Below, in pieces: positions 6,357 through 8,165 of a stretch of DNA of 8,165 nucleotides. The stretch spans positions 1 through 8,165 of the forward strand of contig CALJUI010000096.1 of the NCBI GenBank assembly GCA_937975735.1, written 5' to 3'. The stretch comes from an uncultured Rubrivivax sp. Lineage in GTDB: Bacteria > Pseudomonadota > Gammaproteobacteria > Burkholderiales > Burkholderiaceae_C. Numbering within the stretch: the first letter of the stretch is position 1; each line of letters begins with the position of its first letter. The notes beneath the pieces were generated by a model that was not told the origin of the DNA, ran no database searches, and was given only the letters and a program-made list of their open reading frames with translations. The position numbers and the translations under genes were made by a program.

Positions 6357-6465
6357 GGGCCAGAAGCGGACGTCAAGGTCCGGCAGGAGGCTATCGGCCA
6401 GATCTGACGGGACTTGATCCCGCCGTGCCCGGGGCTTCGGACGGCAGCCGCTATCCTCGGTGGCC
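6357..6465. promoter_or_regulatory. Divergent intergenic region between the GGDEF/EAL gene and mscS
   Basis: These 109 bases lie between two divergent start codons, so promoters for both genes are expected here by layout. Visible elements are the palindrome CAGATCTG (6399-6406), a small hairpin with arms CGGGA/TCCCG (6408-6412 and 6418-6422), and arms GCCGT/ACGGC (6422-6426 and 6441-6445). TATCCT at 6452-6457 resembles a -10 box for mscS but has no matching -35. No strong ribosome binding site precedes either start. No operator for a known regulator is recognised. Confidence 0.4.
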
Positions 6466-7308
6466 ATGAACGAGAGAACCGAACAGATCCTCGAGGTCCT
6501 GACCGGCCTGCTGATGACCTACGGCATGAACGTGCTCGGGGCCATCGTCACGCTGGTGGTCGGCTTCGCCGTCGCCGGCTGGCTGGCGCGGGTCACCACC
6601 CGCGCGATGCGCAAGGTCGACAAGATCGACCCGGTCTTCCACCCGCTGCCCGGCAAGATCGTGCGCGTCGCGGTGATGGTGTTCACGCTGATCGCCGTGC
6701 TCAACCGCTTCGGGGTCGCGACGACCAGCCTGATCGCGCTCGTCGGCGCCGCCGGCCTGGCCGTCGGGCTGGCGCTGCAGGGCACGCTGAGCAACGTCGC
6801 GGCCGGCGTGATGATCCTGCTGTTCCGGCCGTTCAAGATCGGCGACGTGGTCAAGCTCGGCAGCGACGCCTACGTCATCGATGCGCTGGGCTTCTTCGCC
6901 TGCCGCGCCCACCTGCCGGACGGGCCGACCGCCTTCCTGCCGAACTCGCAGATCTGGGGCCAGACCATCGTCAACCTGTCGGTCACCGACCGCGACATCC
7001 GCCGCATCGACGAGGTCATCGGCATCGATTACGGCGACGACATCGGCACCGCGCTGGCGATCCTCGAGAAGATCGCCGCCGACGAGCCGCGCGTGCTCGA
7101 CGACCCGGCCCCGCTGGTCAAGGTCGAGTCGCTCGGCGACAGCTCGGTCAACATCCTGTTCCGCGTCTGGACTTCGCGCGCCGACTGGTTCGCGACCAAG
7201 CTCGACCTGGTGCGGCGCTGCAAGGAGGAACTGGAGGCCGGCGGCATCAGCCTGCCCTTCCCGCAACGCGACGTGCACCTGATCTCCGACGACGGCGCCA
7301 AGACCTGA
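6466..7308 (+). CDS. mscS: Small-conductance mechanosensitive channel (MscS family)
   Basis: This 280-residue protein is a minimal MscS channel, close in length to the 286-residue E. coli protein. It opens under membrane tension and releases solutes on hypo-osmotic shock from the inner membrane. Three transmembrane helices lie at about 19-43, 65-82 and 88-121. The pore helix, AAGLAVGLALQGTLSN (95-110), is nearly identical to the E. coli one; L104 and L108 match the pore-constricting leucines, and Q105-G106 the QG of that helix. FRPFKIGD (120-127) starts the cytoplasmic beta domain, with FLPNSQIWGQTIVN (157-170) corresponding to the family's PNG-x-I-x-N segment, followed by the alpha/beta vestibule. 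The ATG at 6466 matches the usual short N-terminus; a GTG at 6460 is also in frame. It is divergent from the c-di-GMP gene. Nothing is missing or unusual in the pore. Confidence 0.95.
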   Translation: MNERTEQILEVLTGLLMTYGMNVLGAIVTLVVGFAVAGWLARVTTRAMRKVDKIDPVFHPLPGKIVRVAVMVFTLIAVLNRFGVATTSLIALVGAAGLAVGLALQGTLSNVAAGVMILLFRPFKIGDVVKLGSDAYVIDALGFFACRAHLPDGPTAFLPNSQIWGQTIVNLSVTDRDIRRIDEVIGIDYGDDIGTALAILEKIAADEPRVLDDPAPLVKVESLGDSSVNILFRVWTSRADWFATKLDLVRRCKEELEAGGISLPFPQRDVHLISDDGAKT

Positions 7309-7447
7309 CACCGCGCCTCGGCGGCCGGGCGCCGGCGCATCCGCGGCGCGGGCGCGGCTGACTCGGCTCGGGCCACCGGCGGTCTGGCGGCGCATGGCCC
7401 TTCGCCACCGGGCCGTTGGCTCTTCCGGGCGATGTGGCGCCGCCCCC
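7309..7447. other. GC-rich intergenic stretch after mscS
   Basis: Nothing here reads as a gene. It includes the palindrome GCGCCGGCGC (7329-7338) and a possible stem with arms GCGCCG (7329-7334) and CGGCGC (7344-7349) shortly after the mscS stop. This may help end transcription, but no T-run follows. Open frames across it look like composition effects. Confidence 0.4.
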
Positions 7448-7485
7448 GGTCGCGGACAGTTCGATCCCACGAACTGCCCGCGACC
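7448..7485. repeat. Long inverted repeat just before the heme-protein start codon
   Basis: The arms 7448-7463 (GGTCGCGGACAGTTCG) and 7470-7485 (CGAACTGCCCGCGACC) are inverted complements over 16 bp with a single mismatch (A7456 against C7477), around a 6-base loop. The dyad ends six bases before the ATG at 7492, where a ribosome binding site would be expected and none is seen. The octamer CGATCCCA occurs at 7462-7469, over the loop, and again at 7485-7492, reaching the start codon. It could be an RNA hairpin limiting translation, a transcription terminator without T-run, or a protein-binding operator. Confidence 0.7.
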
Positions 7486-7491
7486 GATCCC

Positions 7492-8165
7492 ATGCCCCGC
7501 CCCGCCGCCACCCTGCCGAGCGACCGCCGTCGACGACGCGCGGCGCTGCCGGCCCTGCTCGCCGCGTTGGCGTTGGTCGGCGCGGCGCAGGCCGAGCCGC
7601 TGCCGGCCCTGGGCGAACTGCCCGAGCGGCTGCGCGATACCGGGTTGTACGCAGGCCGCACCGGCACCACGATCCGACCCGGCCTGATCGCCTTCGCGCC
7701 GCAGTACACCCTGTGGACCGACGGCGCGACCAAGCGGCGCTGGCTCTACCTGCCGCCGGGCACGGCGATCGACGCCACCGATCCGCAGGCCTGGCAGTTC
7801 CCGCCCGGCACCCGGCTGTGGAAGCAGTTCAGTTTCGGTGGCCGCCCGGTCGAGACCCGCTTCATCGAACGCCGCGCCGACGGTCAGTGGCGCTTCGCCA
7901 GCTACGCCTGGGCTGCCGACGGCAGTGGCGCGCACCTGGCGCCGGCCGAAGGCCTGGCGGTGCGATGGGATGCCGCGGCTGCCGCCGTCCACCGCATCCC
8001 CAGCCGCACCGACTGTCGCGCCTGCCATGACAGCGCCCCCGTGCCGGTGCTCGGCGCCAGCGCGCTGCAGCTCTCGCCCGACGGCGACCCGCTGGCGCCG
8101 CACCGCGACCGGCAGGCGGGCGACCTGGACCCCGCCGACCTCGTCGCCCGCGGCCTCGTCGTAGG
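7492..8165 (+). CDS. Exported CxxCH (heme c-binding) protein of unknown role, 3'-truncated
   Basis: The first 224 residues are visible and the frame runs off the window. A signal peptide has a run of five arginines (12-16), the hydrophobic stretch ALPALLAALALVGA and probable cleavage after AQA (32-34), so the protein is likely periplasmic. The mature part has LYLPPGTAID (85-94), FPPGTRLWKQF (103-113) and ETRFIER (121-127), then one heme-attachment motif CRACH (C175, C178, H179) and ALQLSPDGDPLAPH (191-204). From memory this pattern, a WSDGA/WTDGA segment, a PPGT segment and a late CxxCH, recurs in uncharacterised exported c-type cytochrome-like proteins. I recognise the pattern but know no function. 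The unseen C-terminus may hold further heme sites. The ATG at 7492 fits the signal peptide, though there is no visible ribosome binding site and a large dyad lies immediately upstream. Confidence 0.8.
   Translation, partial: MPRPAATLPSDRRRRRAALPALLAALALVGAAQAEPLPALGELPERLRDTGLYAGRTGTTIRPGLIAFAPQYTLWTDGATKRRWLYLPPGTAIDATDPQAWQFPPGTRLWKQFSFGGRPVETRFIERRADGQWRFASYAWAADGSGAHLAPAEGLAVRWDAAAAAVHRIPSRTDCRACHDSAPVPVLGASALQLSPDGDPLAPHRDRQAGDLDPADLVARGLVV

Noticed and set aside
3447..6407. A 986-codon open frame on the plus strand
   Set aside because: It lies antisense to the GGDEF/EAL gene, which has clear domains and catalytic residues. The plus-strand product is a compositionally biased mix of R, A, G, Q, L and V without recognisable motifs, as expected opposite a high-GC gene.
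6357..6467. Upstream ATG at 6467 as start of the GGDEF/EAL protein
   Set aside because: It would overlap the divergent mscS start codon and leave no intergenic region for promoters; the extra 37 residues have no feature and the ATG at 6356 gives a normal start before the first membrane segment.
6451..8103. A 550-codon open frame on the minus strand
   Set aside because: It spans mscS, the intergenic dyad and the heme-protein gene in antisense; both overlapped plus-strand proteins are recognisable and the antisense product has no motif.
1..8165. CRISPR arrays, transposons, tRNA/rRNA genes or defence islands
   Set aside because: No regularly spaced repeats, transposase motifs, terminal inverted repeats with target duplications, or RNA gene signatures were seen on reading both strands.

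Overview
The window is high-GC DNA (about 70% by eye) with strong G/C preference at third codon positions. The order holB - pilZ - ycfH/tatD followed by an ankyrin-repeat gene, together with an MscS channel and a large GGDEF/EAL protein, suggests a betaproteobacterium of the order Burkholderiales (Rubrivivax/Leptothrix-like). That placement is an inference from gene order, composition and remembered homologues, not from a search.

Layout. On the plus strand, bases 1-2639 form one tightly packed block: the 3' part of holB (DNA polymerase III delta'), pilZ (type IV pilus protein, overlapping holB by ATGA), a TatD/YcfH-family metal-dependent hydrolase, and a secreted ankyrin-repeat protein whose start overlaps the end of the hydrolase gene. 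Two hairpins follow, then a separate 64-residue plus-strand gene (2764-2958) with a good ribosome binding site. A short AT-rich island (about 2992-3034) separates it from two minus-strand genes. These are a small lipoprotein ending in a six-cysteine, knottin-like domain (3077-3427) and, upstream of it, a 963-residue membrane protein with HAMP, PAS, GGDEF (variant SGDEF) and EAL domains (3465-6356). Divergent from the latter is an MscS-type mechanosensitive channel (6466-7308). The right edge holds the first 224 residues of an exported CxxCH (heme c) protein that runs off the window. A long, nearly perfect inverted repeat sits just before its start codon.

Functional picture. The left block joins replication (holB) to pilus biogenesis (pilZ), a known gamma/betaproteobacterial arrangement. 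The middle is envelope and signalling: c-di-GMP turnover, a cysteine-rich lipoprotein and osmotic protection. No CRISPR array, transposase, tRNA, rRNA or recognisable defence island was seen. The longest stretch without a gene is the 183 bases between mscS and the heme-protein gene, so no gap exceeds 300 bases.

The most unusual items are the knottin-like lipoprotein, the in-frame stop inside holB at the window edge, the SGDEF signature with intact inhibitory site and intact EAL residues, and the inverted repeat at 7448-7485. No clearly new multi-gene system is visible.
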